Shown here: in pieces, positions 29,202 through 38,201 of the stretch
Numbering within the stretch: position 1 is the stretch's first letter
How the letters are laid out: each line of letters begins with the position of its first letter
Assembly (NCBI RefSeq): GCF_004801885.1
Contig: NZ_SSSM01000004.1
Span: 62,001-126,000, forward strand
DNA length: 64,000 nt
Origin: Naasia lichenicola
GTDB taxonomy: Bacteria > Actinomycetota > Actinomycetes > Actinomycetales > Microbacteriaceae
Direction of reading: 5' to 3'
Position numbers and translations under genes: made by a program
Notes under the pieces: model-generated
Databases searched by the model: none
The model's input: only the letters and a program-made list of their open reading frames with translations
Told to the model about the DNA's origin: nothing

Positions 29202-30170
29202 ATGCGTTCTCTGCCGAGCACAGCCGACGGCCTCCTCGTCAGCTCCGACCTGCTGCGGCTGGGCTTCGGACCGAAGACTCTGCAACGGGAACTGGTCTCC
29301 GGTCGCCTCTACCGCGTGCGACGTGGCGCCTACTGCCTTGCCGAAAAGTGGAACGCCTTGGACGAGCGTGGGCGTCATCTGTTGCGGATGCGCGCCGTGC
29401 GTGCTGGGATGAGGCTGGAGCCCGTCTTCTGCGACGTATCCGCCGCCATGGCATTGGACCTGCCCTGGCTGGGTCCGACCGGCGACGACGTTCACATTTG
29501 CTCGGCCGCCGCTTCGGGCGGTCGCTCCGAGAACGGCGTGCGACGGCATCCGCACGACCTCGAGGGCATGGAGATCGTCGAAGCCGACGGTCTCCTGGTG
29601 ACCGGAGCCGCTCACACCGTGGCAGCCCTGGCCGCGCGCCTCCCCTTCGCGCAAGGGGTGGGCATGGTGGATGCCGCCCTCTCGCGAGGAGACGGCCACC
29701 GCGCGACACCGGACGAGCTGAGTTCGGCGATCAGAAGATTGGGGCCGCGCTCCAACGCTCGAGGCGCCACCGCGGCGTTCGAGTTCGGCACTCACCTGTC
29801 GGGCTCGTTCGGGGAGTCCTACTGCCGTGCGCTGATGCACGAACTGGGCTATCCGACTCCTGAATTGCAGGTGCCGTTCTTCGACGAGCGAGGGCGTATC
29901 GGGATCGTCGACTACTGGTGGCCCGAGGCGCGGGTGATCGGAGAATTCGACGGCGCGGTCAAGTACCACCGCGCGGACATGCGCAACGGCTCCAGCCCGT
30001 CGGAGATCGCCTGGCGAGAGAAGCAGCGCGAAGACAGGCTCCGTCGTCAGTGCGACGGGTTCGTGCGGGTGGTCTGGGCGGAGACCATGGATGCGTCCAG
30101 ACTCGACGCCGTCCTGCGCGCGTCAGGTCTTCGGCCGGATGCGCGGGGGAAACGACCTTCCCGCGGGTGA
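29202..30170 (+). CDS. AbiEi-antitoxin-like / DUF559-type nuclease-fold protein
   Basis: 322 residues. An N-terminal winged-helix-like region (LLVSSDLLRLGFGPKTLQRELVSGRLYRVRRGAYCL) resembles the type IV AbiEi antitoxin domain; the C-terminal third (GIVDYWWPEARVIGEFDGAVKYHRAD ... EKQREDRLRRQCDGFVRVVWAET) resembles the Vsr/DUF559 restriction-endonuclease fold with its E-D-x-K type residues. No cognate AbiEii toxin is adjacent. Such single genes are widespread in Microbacteriaceae; function unknown. It is framed by a 17-nt direct repeat, the right copy lying in its last codons. Confidence 0.7.
   Translation: MRSLPSTADGLLVSSDLLRLGFGPKTLQRELVSGRLYRVRRGAYCLAEKWNALDERGRHLLRMRAVRAGMRLEPVFCDVSAAMALDLPWLGPTGDDVHICSAAASGGRSENGVRRHPHDLEGMEIVEADGLLVTGAAHTVAALAARLPFAQGVGMVDAALSRGDGHRATPDELSSAIRRLGPRSNARGATAAFEFGTHLSGSFGESYCRALMHELGYPTPELQVPFFDERGRIGIVDYWWPEARVIGEFDGAVKYHRADMRNGSSPSEIAWREKQREDRLRRQCDGFVRVVWAETMDASRLDAVLRASGLRPDARGKRPSRG
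30142..30158. repeat. Right copy of the 17-nt direct repeat
   Basis: CGCGGGGGAAACGACCT inside the 3' end of the AbiEi-like gene, followed by TCCCGCGGGTGACGTTTCTC, which is an imperfect inverted form of itself. Confidence 0.65.
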
Positions 30171-30246
30171 CGTTTCTCTCGCGACATGTCCGTTTCACCC
30201 GCTGAGCCGCGAGCTGCGGCTGCCGCCCGCGATGGGTCGGGAGACC

Positions 30247-31788
30247 TCAGTGGTAGACGGTGAGCGGAGTGGCCAGCGGATTCGCCTGGCGCACCGGGTA
30301 GGACGCGAGCGCCCCGTCTCCCTGGAAGCTCACGGCTCCTCGCACAGAGGCCACATTGGACAGCGTGTAGAAGGTGACGCCCACATCGACGCTGACAGCT
30401 CCGCCGGCTGGGACGGCGATCTCCTGCGCGGTGCCATCGGCGGCCGTCAGGGTCACAGAGGTGTCCGCGTCGCCCGAGTTGACGAGGGAAAGGCGCGGCG
30501 CGGGCCCGCCGGCTACTGCGAAGGTGGTGTCCTCTTCGAGCTCAGATGCGCTGGCGAACCAGGCCAGGTCGATCCGCTCCCCATCGACGATGGTCACGTC
30601 CGCGCCGGAGCCCGATACGAGCTCACCGCCCTGGGAGACGGTCGTCTCCTCCTCGTCCTCCTCCTCCTCGTCATCCGATTCGGACGAACTGTCGTCGGGA
30701 GGTGAGACGACCGACGCGCGGACGGCCGTGACGATGGGCACGTTCGACTTCGCGGTCACCGTGTAGGTGCCGTCGGTCAGGCCAGGCAGGAGGATGTCGG
30801 TGACGGTTCCGGAGCGTGCGGTCACCTCGAGCGAGGTGCCGAGCGCGTCCGCCGTGTCACCGGTGACGCCGACCGTGACCGTGGCGTTGTCCGCGCCCGG
30901 CACCATGACGCGGAGCGTCGTCTCGACATCCTGGGATCCGCCCACCTGCGCGCGCTGATCGCGCGCGGCCGAGGTGGCGACCCGGACGCCGGGGATGATC
31001 TGGGTGCGTGACGGTGTTGCTGACGGACCGACGAGGTCGACGCCACCCGGCTCCAGGCCGCGGACGATCGACTGCTCGAGCGTGGCCGAGATCAACCCGC
31101 CGGTGCTGTCGATGCGCATCGCCAGCTGCGCGTCGCCCGGTGCGTAGCCGGACAGCGGCAGCACGCGCTGCGTATGGGGAGCGATGATCAGCTGACTCAG
31201 GCCACCGGCCTCGACGGGACCCTCGACGCCGTACAGGTAGATGTCGACGGTCGCGGGCACAGGGCTGGGGTTGGCGAGCAGGAGCAGGCTGGTGCGGCCG
31301 GTATCGGTCGCACCCGCGACGATCCAGCTGGTGGCGCCGCCCTCATTGCAGGAGATCGCCGCGAGTCCGAACGCATCGCTCTCGAAGGCGGTCTGGGCCT
31401 GCGCTCCGGAGAGCAGATCGGACGCGACGGTGGCGGTCGTCGAACTGAGCAGAGCGGAGGTCTGGCCCGACTGGGAGGACACCACATCGACGTCCTGCAG
31501 AGGGCTGGGCGTGAGGGTGGCGGCACCCGAGGAGGAGACCATGTTCGCCGCCCCGAATGCGTTCACGGTCGTGGCGCCCTGACCGTTCGCGTCACCCAGG
31601 CGCAGCAGCGGCCCTGGGCAGACGCGCTCCTGGCCGACGGAGACGGGCGTGATCTCCACGCCTTCCGCACTGGTGTCGAGGGTGGGCAGGGGCAGCACCG
31701 AGGCGCCAGCGATGAGCACGAAGGCGGCGCCGAGCGCGACCACGCCGCTCGTGACCCGGCCGGTGATGACGAGGGCTCTATTCGCCAC
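30247..31788 (-). CDS. DUF5719-family secreted or membrane-anchored protein
   Basis: 513 residues from GTG 31788 with AAAGGGG upstream. One N-terminal membrane segment (TSGVVALGAAFVLIAGASVLPL) then a long extracytoplasmic part rich in Gly, Thr and Val with beta-sandwich character (ATSWIVAGATDTGRTSLLLLANPSPVPATVDIYLYG). An unusual acidic run of Ser/Asp/Glu (SSSESDDEEEEDEEETT) interrupts it near residue 385. It overlaps the end of the giant glycosyltransferase gene by 11 nt. The glycosyltransferase-DUF5719 pair is conserved in actinobacteria and is likely an envelope glycan module. Confidence 0.75.
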   Translation of the reverse strand: MANRALVITGRVTSGVVALGAAFVLIAGASVLPLPTLDTSAEGVEITPVSVGQERVCPGPLLRLGDANGQGATTVNAFGAANMVSSSGAATLTPSPLQDVDVVSSQSGQTSALLSSTTATVASDLLSGAQAQTAFESDAFGLAAISCNEGGATSWIVAGATDTGRTSLLLLANPSPVPATVDIYLYGVEGPVEAGGLSQLIIAPHTQRVLPLSGYAPGDAQLAMRIDSTGGLISATLEQSIVRGLEPGGVDLVGPSATPSRTQIIPGVRVATSAARDQRAQVGGSQDVETTLRVMVPGADNATVTVGVTGDTADALGTSLEVTARSGTVTDILLPGLTDGTYTVTAKSNVPIVTAVRASVVSPPDDSSSESDDEEEEDEEETTVSQGGELVSGSGADVTIVDGERIDLAWFASASELEEDTTFAVAGGPAPRLSLVNSGDADTSVTLTAADGTAQEIAVPAGGAVSVDVGVTFYTLSNVASVRGAVSFQGDGALASYPVRQANPLATPLTVYH

Positions 31789-34700
31789 GACGCCCCTTTG
31801 CGAGGTTGGTGGGGGTGAACTGGAACTCCGCCGTGTCGACGGGGTCGTAGGCGTTGACGATCGCCGGAGTCCGGCGGACCGGCTCGGGGGCCGATGTCGG
31901 CACCGGCGCCGTGATGGGTCGGATGGGCGCATCCCAGCCGGTGGGTCGAACCGGCTGCACGGTCCCCTTTGCGGCGCGAACGCCCCGCAGTCCGGAACCG
32001 CGGCGGGCTTCGCGCTCGGGGCGCATCCGGTCGGCGAGATCGCTGGTCGGCAATGCCAGAAGAAGGGTCAGCAGGAGCACGAGCGCCTGAGCGCCGAGGA
32101 TGAAGACCCCGGTCGAGGTCTGGAGGTTGCCCGGTCCGCTCGGCGCCGCCGTCGGCAGCCCTGCGTCGAGACCGACGAACCGCCAGAGGGATCCCTCCGT
32201 CGTGCGGGTGACAGGGCTGAGCAGGGAGTTGCCATCGAGCGCGGCGGCCGCTCGGTCGTGCATCGCCGCGGTGGCCGCGGTCGGCGGCGCCAGCAGCACG
32301 AACCCGACACGGAGCTCTCCGAACGCGGTGGTGAAGTCGTAGCCGCTCGTCGAGGACAGGTTGCCCCCGAGCTCCGACAGCAGCTCGTTGTCGTCAGAGA
32401 GGTTGTCCCCCGCCGTGCTCGCCAGCGTGGACTGCTGATCGAGGGTGCCGCCGAGGCCGCGCTCGAGTCCGACCTCGACGCCGTCGCCTGGCTGCGCGGC
32501 GAGGGTGAGGGTTCCGAGCGTCGGATCGGCCACCGCTTCGGCACGTACGAGGGCGGGGAGACCGCGCCCGCCCGACCCCACCAGTGCGGTGCCGAACGCC
32601 GATGCGCCGAGCATCGGAACGGTGGCCACGAGAACCCCGATCACGGCGACCGTGCCGAGCAGACCGCGGAGGGCACGGGCCGCGACGGCCTCGTTAGCGC
32701 CGAGGGTCAAGACGGCCGCGGCGAGCATCCCCATCCAGTAGAGGCTCAATCCGGGGCCCGGCCACAGGGTGACGGCGTCGGCCCCGATGCTCGCTACCGC
32801 GATGCGGCTGGCGGCGACGGCCGTCACGAAGCCGAGGCCCGCCATGCCGAGCGAGGCGATCGCCTTGGGCGTTCCTCGGAGGAAGGGGGCGGCGATTCCG
32901 ACCACGAGCAGCGGCAGCAGAAGGACGCCGACGACGAGTCCCGGCGCGATCGCGCCGAGGCCGAGCGTGTCCAGCACGCCCTGCCAGCCCGTGCTCGATC
33001 CGCCGGGCACGCCGATGACGAGGTGCAGCGCCGAGGAGACCTGAGGAGGAAGGAAGCCACTGGCCAGCGGCGTCGGAGCAAGGGTGATGCCCGGATCGGC
33101 GAGTGCGCCGAGGGGATTGCCGCGCACGATCTGCTGAGCGGTGAGCGGCAGGAACAGCACGGCGACGGGGAGCGGAAGGGGCAGCAGCCGGTGCCAGCCG
33201 CGGCCGTGCTTGCCCGCACTGGCGAAGATGAGCACGGAGACGAGCCAGAGCGCGGTCAGCGCCGGCAGCAGCGAGGGCGCGGAGGCTGCCACCGCTGCGG
33301 CCAGCAGGGCTGTCGTCGCGGACGCCGACCAGGAGCGTCGCGCGGAGAGCGCCGCGAAGACGAGCCAGGGCAGCAGCAGGTGCACGAGGACGGCGCCGAT
33401 CCGTCCCTCGTCGAAGGAGATGAGGAACGGCGGCGCGAGGGTCCAGAGGACGGCTGCGACCACGCGCAGGGTCGGCTTGGGCGTGAGTCGGGCGGCGGCG
33501 AGCCAGGCGCCGGCGGTGGCGATGGGGAACGCGGCGAGGAAGAGCAGGACGATGCTGAGCGACGGGGACCAGAACGTGAGAGTGCCGAGCAGCGCGAGTA
33601 TCCAGCTGAACGGATCCGCTACGCCGACGAAGCCCGCATCGACGGAGCGCCAGCCGTAGCCGACCTGACCCCAGACCTCGCCGATGCTGCCGAGCGGGAG
33701 GATTCCTCCGCCGGTCAGCGAGGAGGCGCCGATCAGCGGGATATGCACAGCGAGGCCGACGAGTGCGGCGATGACCACGGTCCACGCGCCACCGCCGGTG
33801 AAGAACCGCAGCTCGTGACGGCCGGCGCGTTTGATGATGGCGGCGTCGTCCCGCGCGAGCCCGCGACGTCGACGCACCTCCGCCCACGGCAAGCGGAGCG
33901 AATCGGTGGCATTCCAGCTCACAGTTCGAGCGCGGGCGAGGCGGCTGCGCGCGCGGACGACCGACGGGATGGCAAGCGCCGCGCCGATCGCCGCGACGAA
34001 CTCGCCGATCACGCTGCCGGGGCGCTTGCGCAGCAACTGCCCGATGGCGCGCACTAGGGCGAGCGGAAGCAGGCTCAGCCAGTGCAGGGGTGTGGCGACC
34101 GCAGGCGAGTAGACGAGGCGGCGGTGCAGCTGGGCCGAGCGGGCGACACGGGCGCGCTTGCCGCGAGACGCTCGAGGACCGAGCATCTTCGACCCTGGCG
34201 CACGACGGCCGGCAGAGAGCACCTTGGCGCCCGGGACGAGGGTGACGCGGTGACCGGCGAGGCGCGCGCGGACGCAGAAGTCGAGGCCGTCGTCGGTGGC
34301 GGGCAGTCCGGGGTCGAAGCCGCCGAGCTTCTCCCAGACCTGGTGGCGCACGAGCATCCCGCTGGAGGAGACGCCCATGACGTCGCTCAGCCGGTCGTAC
34401 TGCGACTGGTCCAGCTCTGGCTCGGCGACCTCGACGGAGGTGCCGAGCGGGGTCATCGTCTCGCCGAAGGAGTAGATGTAGCCCGGATCGGCCCACTGCA
34501 TGAGCTTGGGTCCGGCCACGACGACCGACGGGGACACCTCGACGGCGTGGACCAGCATTTCGAGGGCGTTGTCCGCGGGCGCGTTGTCGGCGTTGAGCAG
34601 CCACAGCCACTCGTGTTCACCCGTCGGTGTCGCGATGGTGCGGGTGGCATGCCAGGCGGCTCCGCCGAAGCTCAGCCTGGACGGCGCCGCGATGTGCTGA

Positions 34701-34870
34701 GTAGGTCCTGAGCCCGAAGGCGACCCGGTGACGCGCGACTTGACGCCGGTGTCGACCACGATCGTCTCGTGGACCGTGAAGGTCTGGCGCGCGACGGCCT
34801 CGAGGGTGCGCTCGAGATACTCGCCCCCGTCATGGGCGACCACGATGATCGTTACTTTCGGCCGCACCAT
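31778..34870 (-). CDS. Family 2 glycosyltransferase fused to a large membrane domain
   Basis: 1030 residues. A GT-A glycosyltransferase domain (VTIIVVAHDGGEYLERTLEAVARQT ... LLNADNAPADNALEML ... PATDDGLDFCVRARLAGHRVTLVPGAKV) is followed by about a dozen membrane segments and a large extracytoplasmic C-terminal region. The DxD-like motif is NADNAP. The layout is that of actinobacterial polyprenyl- or sugar-transferring envelope glycosyltransferases. Start chosen at MVRPKVTII, where the domain begins. The C-terminal tail (residues about 960-1030) is Pro/Arg-rich and cytosolic. Neighbours: whiB upstream, DUF5719 downstream. Confidence 0.85.
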   Translation of the reverse strand: MVRPKVTIIVVAHDGGEYLERTLEAVARQTFTVHETIVVDTGVKSRVTGSPSGSGPTQHIAAPSRLSFGGAAWHATRTIATPTGEHEWLWLLNADNAPADNALEMLVHAVEVSPSVVVAGPKLMQWADPGYIYSFGETMTPLGTSVEVAEPELDQSQYDRLSDVMGVSSSGMLVRHQVWEKLGGFDPGLPATDDGLDFCVRARLAGHRVTLVPGAKVLSAGRRAPGSKMLGPRASRGKRARVARSAQLHRRLVYSPAVATPLHWLSLLPLALVRAIGQLLRKRPGSVIGEFVAAIGAALAIPSVVRARSRLARARTVSWNATDSLRLPWAEVRRRRGLARDDAAIIKRAGRHELRFFTGGGAWTVVIAALVGLAVHIPLIGASSLTGGGILPLGSIGEVWGQVGYGWRSVDAGFVGVADPFSWILALLGTLTFWSPSLSIVLLFLAAFPIATAGAWLAAARLTPKPTLRVVAAVLWTLAPPFLISFDEGRIGAVLVHLLLPWLVFAALSARRSWSASATTALLAAAVAASAPSLLPALTALWLVSVLIFASAGKHGRGWHRLLPLPLPVAVLFLPLTAQQIVRGNPLGALADPGITLAPTPLASGFLPPQVSSALHLVIGVPGGSSTGWQGVLDTLGLGAIAPGLVVGVLLLPLLVVGIAAPFLRGTPKAIASLGMAGLGFVTAVAASRIAVASIGADAVTLWPGPGLSLYWMGMLAAAVLTLGANEAVAARALRGLLGTVAVIGVLVATVPMLGASAFGTALVGSGGRGLPALVRAEAVADPTLGTLTLAAQPGDGVEVGLERGLGGTLDQQSTLASTAGDNLSDDNELLSELGGNLSSTSGYDFTTAFGELRVGFVLLAPPTAATAAMHDRAAAALDGNSLLSPVTRTTEGSLWRFVGLDAGLPTAAPSGPGNLQTSTGVFILGAQALVLLLTLLLALPTSDLADRMRPEREARRGSGLRGVRAAKGTVQPVRPTGWDAPIRPITAPVPTSAPEPVRRTPAIVNAYDPVDTAEFQFTPTNLAKGRRGE

Positions 34871-34926
34871 GCCACGGTAGGCGTCGCCCGCCAGCGCCCC
34901 GGGCCGACACCCCGGGCAGCCGCGAA

Positions 34927-34976
34927 CTGCCCAGTTCTGTCGCCCGGACGGCCGCATAGGTGGCAGAACTGGGCAG
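34927..34976. repeat. Inverted repeat upstream of the glycosyltransferase gene
   Basis: CTGCCCAGTTCTG (34927-34939) and CAGAACTGGGCAG (34964-34976) are perfect 13-bp arms round a 24-nt loop. One of several such palindromes with different words in this window. Confidence 0.65.
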
Positions 34977-35014
34977 CTCGGCCTTCGATTCGCTCGCTTC
35001 AGTCCCTTAATCCA

Positions 35015-35053
35015 CGAAGGACTCCCTCGAACCCGAATCGAGGGAGTCCTTCG
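35015..35053. terminator. Strong hairpin downstream of whiB
   Basis: CGAAGGACTCCCTCGA and TCGAGGGAGTCCTTCG form a perfect 16-bp stem with a 7-nt loop, 67 nt after the whiB stop. No clear T-tract on the minus strand, but the stability suggests transcription termination. Confidence 0.75.
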
Positions 35054-35120
35054 CTGTGGCGAACCCGCTAGGCGGGAGCCAGCTGTGTACCGGAGTGTGA
35101 CCGCCGGAAGTATGTGGGCC

Positions 35121-35444
35121 TCAGACGGCGCGCTTGCGGAGCTTGCGACGCTCGCGCTCGCTCAGGCCGCCCCAGATGCCAAACCGCTCGTCGTTCTGGA
35201 GTGCGTACTCGAGGCACTGCTGCTTGACCTCGCAGCTCGTGCAGATCTTCTTGGCCTCGCGAGTCGATCCGCCCTTCTCTGGGAAGAATGCCTCAGGATC
35301 GGTTTGCGCGCAGAGCGAGTCGGCCTGCCAGGCCAGCTGGTCGCTGTCGTCGACGTGGGTCTTGCGGACTCCGGGAACGCCTAGGCGAACCGGGTCGACG
35401 AACCAGTCCTGTGGGACCCCGGTCCGCTGCTCGGAAATCGTCAT
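35121..35444 (-). CDS. WhiB-family Fe-S regulator (WhiB2/WhmD type)
   Basis: 107 residues. The four cluster-binding Cys are present (SLCAQTDPEAFFPEKGGSTREAKKICTSCEVKQQCLEYAL) followed by the GIWGG turn and a basic C-terminus (LSERERRKLRKRAV). The EKGGSTREAKKIC segment is that of WhiB2/WhmD, which controls septation and division genes. ATG with GGGGAG 10 nt upstream. A long upstream region (35445-36102) fits complex control; a CRP-like half-perfect site lies at 35510. Confidence 0.93.
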   Translation of the reverse strand: MTISEQRTGVPQDWFVDPVRLGVPGVRKTHVDDSDQLAWQADSLCAQTDPEAFFPEKGGSTREAKKICTSCEVKQQCLEYALQNDERFGIWGGLSERERRKLRKRAV

Positions 35445-36102
35445 ATGTAAAAGTCTCCCCATCGGCAAGTGACCTGGGTGGTCGAATGCGTCTGGGGTAA
35501 TTACAGCGGTGTGATTAGTCGCACGTCAAGCCGCAGATGGTAGCTCCGGCTCCGAAGGGACCCGGATCAGCCGCGCCGCTAACACTGGCGAAACACATCT
35601 GCAACTCAGCCCCCGTTCGGGAGCCATGCAATCCGTTGCGACACGCGCGGAATCCGCACCTGAAAGTCCGTTTCAGTCAGGAATTCGTCGAAAGGCCCTG
35701 CCCCCCGTATTGGGGGCCATACCCCCCAACGGGATGTCACCCGCCATTCGGCGTGTCTGAACCCCGATCCGGGGGACAAATCAAGTGGGCGCCGTCGAAA
35801 GGTGTCTCGAAAAGTGAGCAAAAAATGTGCGGGAAATCATCTGAGGCGTCCATGCGAAGCGGCGTGTCGGAGGTGCGCGAAGAGATTGAGATGCATCCCC
35901 GGGTCGAATGGTGTCAACAGTGTCACGAGCCGCAGACATCGCCGCGGGACGTCGATGATCGACGGATCCGGTGGCCGCGGCTTCGTCTGCCTCGGATCAG
36001 CGTGCGCCTCCTTCGCGGGCTGTCGCTCTGCGCACTCGAGTGGCAACGTTGAAGGCGCGATGCGGGGGTGTCGCGAGGGTCGACATATAGGGGGATCGAG
36101 CG
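35445..36102. other. 658-nt region without a convincing gene upstream of whiB
   Basis: Frames here (for example 35537-36052 plus) lack a ribosome binding site and coding-type composition. It holds a CRP-like site at 35510-35525, a G/C hairpin at 35704-35733 (CCCGTATTGGGGG with CCCCCCAACGGG) and, near 36083, a TATAGG box for the next gene. It is probably the long 5' region of whiB plus spacer. Confidence 0.5.
35510..35525. promoter_or_regulatory. CRP/GlxR-like site upstream of whiB
   Basis: TGTGA-TTAGTC-GCACG: the left half fits the TGTGA-N6-TCACA consensus fully, the right half in 3 of 5 bases. It lies 66 nt upstream of the whiB start. Relevance is suggested only by the known CRP control of whiB genes in mycobacteria and by the cyclase and Crp-like genes in this window. 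Confidence 0.25.
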
Positions 36103-36627
36103 ATGACCGAGGCAGGACTTCCGCGCTTCTCACCTACGACTGTTGGTCAGCTGACGTCTGAGGACGCCGCGCGGGCTGTTGCCGCTCGGGAGGATCGGCT
36201 CGCTGGACTTCGTGTGATCCGCACGCTCTTCCGGATCATGCTTCCCGTCTACTTCATCATGATCCAGATGACACGGGACCAGGGCTGGGTCAGCAACGGA
36301 TCCATCGGACCGGAATTCGGCGCGATACTCCTGCTCGTTGCACCCGCCATCGTGGTTGCACTGGCCGCCTGGCTGGTCTTGCGCGTGCGACAGGACGTCG
36401 GTTCGGACCTGCATCGCAGGCTGCACTCGGCCGCAACGCTGGATGCGAGCGTCGCGATCATGTTCGCTCTTCTCGCGTTCGCCGCCGCGACCACCGTCGT
36501 CGCAGCGCTGCTCGGGCTCATGAGCGCGAATGGACTCGTCGACGCCTACTACGCCTACGCGATCGGTCTCGTCGCACTGATCGCTGCAGGAGCCCTGCTC
36601 TTCCTGAAAGCCAAGCGCGCGCTGTAG
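36103..36627 (+). CDS. Four-helix membrane protein
   Basis: 174 residues, start with GGGGGATCGAG upstream. A polar N-terminus (residues 1-35) then hydrophobic segments near 38-58, 72-95, 115-140 and 150-168 (for example AILLLVAPAIVVALAAWLVLRV). Ends KAKRAL. No family recognised. Single gene after the whiB upstream region. Confidence 0.7.
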   Translation: MTEAGLPRFSPTTVGQLTSEDAARAVAAREDRLAGLRVIRTLFRIMLPVYFIMIQMTRDQGWVSNGSIGPEFGAILLLVAPAIVVALAAWLVLRVRQDVGSDLHRRLHSAATLDASVAIMFALLAFAAATTVVAALLGLMSANGLVDAYYAYAIGLVALIAAGALLFLKAKRAL

Positions 36628-36701
36628 AGCGTCTGATCGATCTCATCCATGGAGACCGACCGACCGAGGCGCCCAGCGCCGAACGGCAGGCGAGCCGCTC
36701 G

Positions 36702-36971
36702 TCAGTTCGGCGACCCGCGCGTGAGCTCGCGCTGCATGTCGCGCAGTGCGAGACCGACGAGGAGCGTGGCGAAGACGGCGGAACCTGCCCGTTGGAAGGC
36801 GAGAGCAACGAATGCACGTACCGAAGCGGCGGTTGGCGGGACGATCGAGATCACAGCTCTCTCCTCATCGAACCATCCCGCGGACACGCTAGTAGGCGTA
36901 CCTGTGACTCGAAAGGTCGACTTCTCAACCGACGCCGCACCGTCGCCTCCTCTGACGGTCGCGATGCGCAT
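36702..36971 (-). CDS. Possible 89-residue membrane protein
   Basis: In the 374-nt space between two plus-strand genes, the minus frame MRIATVRGGDGAASVEKSTF... has a plausible C-terminal half (VPPTAASVRAFVALAFQRAGSAVFATLLVGLALRDMQRELTRG) with one membrane segment. It is preceded at 14 nt by a TATATG box. The opposite frame (36649-37005) looks worse. No homologue recognised, so this is a tentative call. Confidence 0.35.
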   Translation of the reverse strand: MRIATVRGGDGAASVEKSTFRVTGTPTSVSAGWFDEERAVISIVPPTAASVRAFVALAFQRAGSAVFATLLVGLALRDMQRELTRGSPN

Positions 36972-36987
36972 CGTCGGCGATGCGTCA

Positions 36988-36993
36988 TATAGT
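36988..36993 (+). promoter_or_regulatory. -10 box of the DUF2510 gene
   Basis: TATAGT ends 8 nt before the ATG at 37002, with no Shine-Dalgarno between: a leaderless arrangement. Confidence 0.5.
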
Positions 36994-37001
36994 CGCGTTT
37001 C

Positions 37002-38126
37002 ATGAGCAACATCCCTGCCGGCTGGTATCCCGACAACACCGACACGAGCCTCCAGCGGTATTGGGACGGCACCGCCTGGACGCAGCACACAGCCCCTGCG
37101 GCGCCACCAGCACCTCCGGCGTCGGCCGCCTCGGGAACCGGATACGAACGGTCGACGTTCACCGCTCCGACCGCCGCCGCACCCGTAGAAACGGGCACTC
37201 CCGTTACAACCCCGCCGTATGCGAATTCCGCATCGGTCCCTCCGTATGCGGCTGCCGTCCCCAGGGGCGCCGCGCACTCCCCCGCGACCGCTCCTGGCGC
37301 CGCGCGGCCCCGCCGCGCGTGGATCCCGATCGTCATCATCGCGGCCAGCGTCGTGGTCCTGCTGGTCATCGCAGGCGGGGTGTTCGCCGTCGTCAATCTG
37401 ATGAATCGCGGCCTGCCGACTCTGGCCGACAGCTCCGCCACTCCCGTGCCGACGTCACCATCGGACCCGACTCCTTCAGCGGCCCCTGAGGACACAGGCG
37501 ATCTGTTCACCGCCGATGACCTCACGGTCTTCGCAGTCGGCAACGCCCTGTTGCCTGCAGACTATGAGGCGTTCGATTCGAGCTTCACCGACGCGACCGC
37601 CGGTGACGGTCTCGCCACCGCGGACAGCGAATGGTTCGAGTACAACGGTGCTCCGGCCGAGTGCGAGGACCTCAACTTCTATGAACCCCTCACGAGCTCT
37701 ACCGACGCGGGATCACTCGATCCGATCGCCGCGGTGGGCGCCTATGGAACGGACACCGACGCGCTCGAGGCGCACGCACGCGTGTTCCCCGATGAGGCCG
37801 CCGCGTTCGCTCAGCTCGCGAACACCGACGCCGAGATCGGGCTATGTGCTGCGGGTTACGGAACCGACAATTTCCACGCGGACTCGGTCGCGCCCATCCG
37901 CACCGATCTGCCGTCGGGTATCACCGCGACCGGATGGCAGGAGCAGGGCTTGAGCAACGGCGACGCCTACTACTTCGAGACAGTCGAGATGCAGCGCGGC
38001 AATCTCGTCGTCCGCGCCAACTGCTATCTGCCCGCCGAGGGCGGAGGAACATCCGACATCTGCGGGATCTGGTACGACCAGGTTGCAACGGATCTGCTTC
38101 AGCTGACCAGCGGATCGGAGACGTAG
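37002..38126 (+). CDS. DUF2510 membrane-anchored extracytoplasmic protein
   Basis: 374 residues. An N-terminal DUF2510 motif (PAGWYPDNTDTSLQRYWDGTAWTQHT), a Pro/Ala/Thr-rich linker, one membrane segment near residue 110 (RAWIPIVIIAASVVVLLVIAGGVFAVV), then a Thr/Pro linker and an extracytoplasmic domain with paired Cys (AECEDLN; LCAAGYG; NCYLPAEGGGTSDICGIW). Similar in plan to lipoproteins that end in sensor-like domains. Function unknown. Confidence 0.75.
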   Translation: MSNIPAGWYPDNTDTSLQRYWDGTAWTQHTAPAAPPAPPASAASGTGYERSTFTAPTAAAPVETGTPVTTPPYANSASVPPYAAAVPRGAAHSPATAPGAARPRRAWIPIVIIAASVVVLLVIAGGVFAVVNLMNRGLPTLADSSATPVPTSPSDPTPSAAPEDTGDLFTADDLTVFAVGNALLPADYEAFDSSFTDATAGDGLATADSEWFEYNGAPAECEDLNFYEPLTSSTDAGSLDPIAAVGAYGTDTDALEAHARVFPDEAAAFAQLANTDAEIGLCAAGYGTDNFHADSVAPIRTDLPSGITATGWQEQGLSNGDAYYFETVEMQRGNLVVRANCYLPAEGGGTSDICGIWYDQVATDLLQLTSGSET

Positions 38127-38140
38127 GGATATCGAAGCCG

Positions 38141-38164
38141 CGCGGGTGGACTCGGCCACCCGCG
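38141..38164. terminator. Hairpin between convergent DUF2510 gene and galE
   Basis: CGCGGGTGG-ACTCGG-CCACCCGCG, a perfect 9-bp stem with 6-nt loop, between two convergent genes. Confidence 0.65.
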
Positions 38165-38201
38165 AAGCTCCCGCTGAGGACAGTTGAACCCGTTCCCTGT
38201 C

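Noticed and set aside
29202-30170. A complete AbiE toxin-antitoxin pair
   Set aside because: Only the antitoxin-like domain is present; the fused C-terminal part is nuclease-fold and no AbiEii nucleotidyltransferase lies next to it.
31649-34057. An 802-codon plus-strand frame opposite the glycosyltransferase gene
   Set aside because: Low-complexity Arg/Gly/Glu sequence typical of antisense frames in high-G+C genes; the minus-strand gene has clear domains and membrane segments.
35537-36052. A 171-residue protein upstream of whiB
   Set aside because: No ribosome binding site, odd composition (many Pro, Cys, Arg) and a frame that covers hairpins; judged non-coding.
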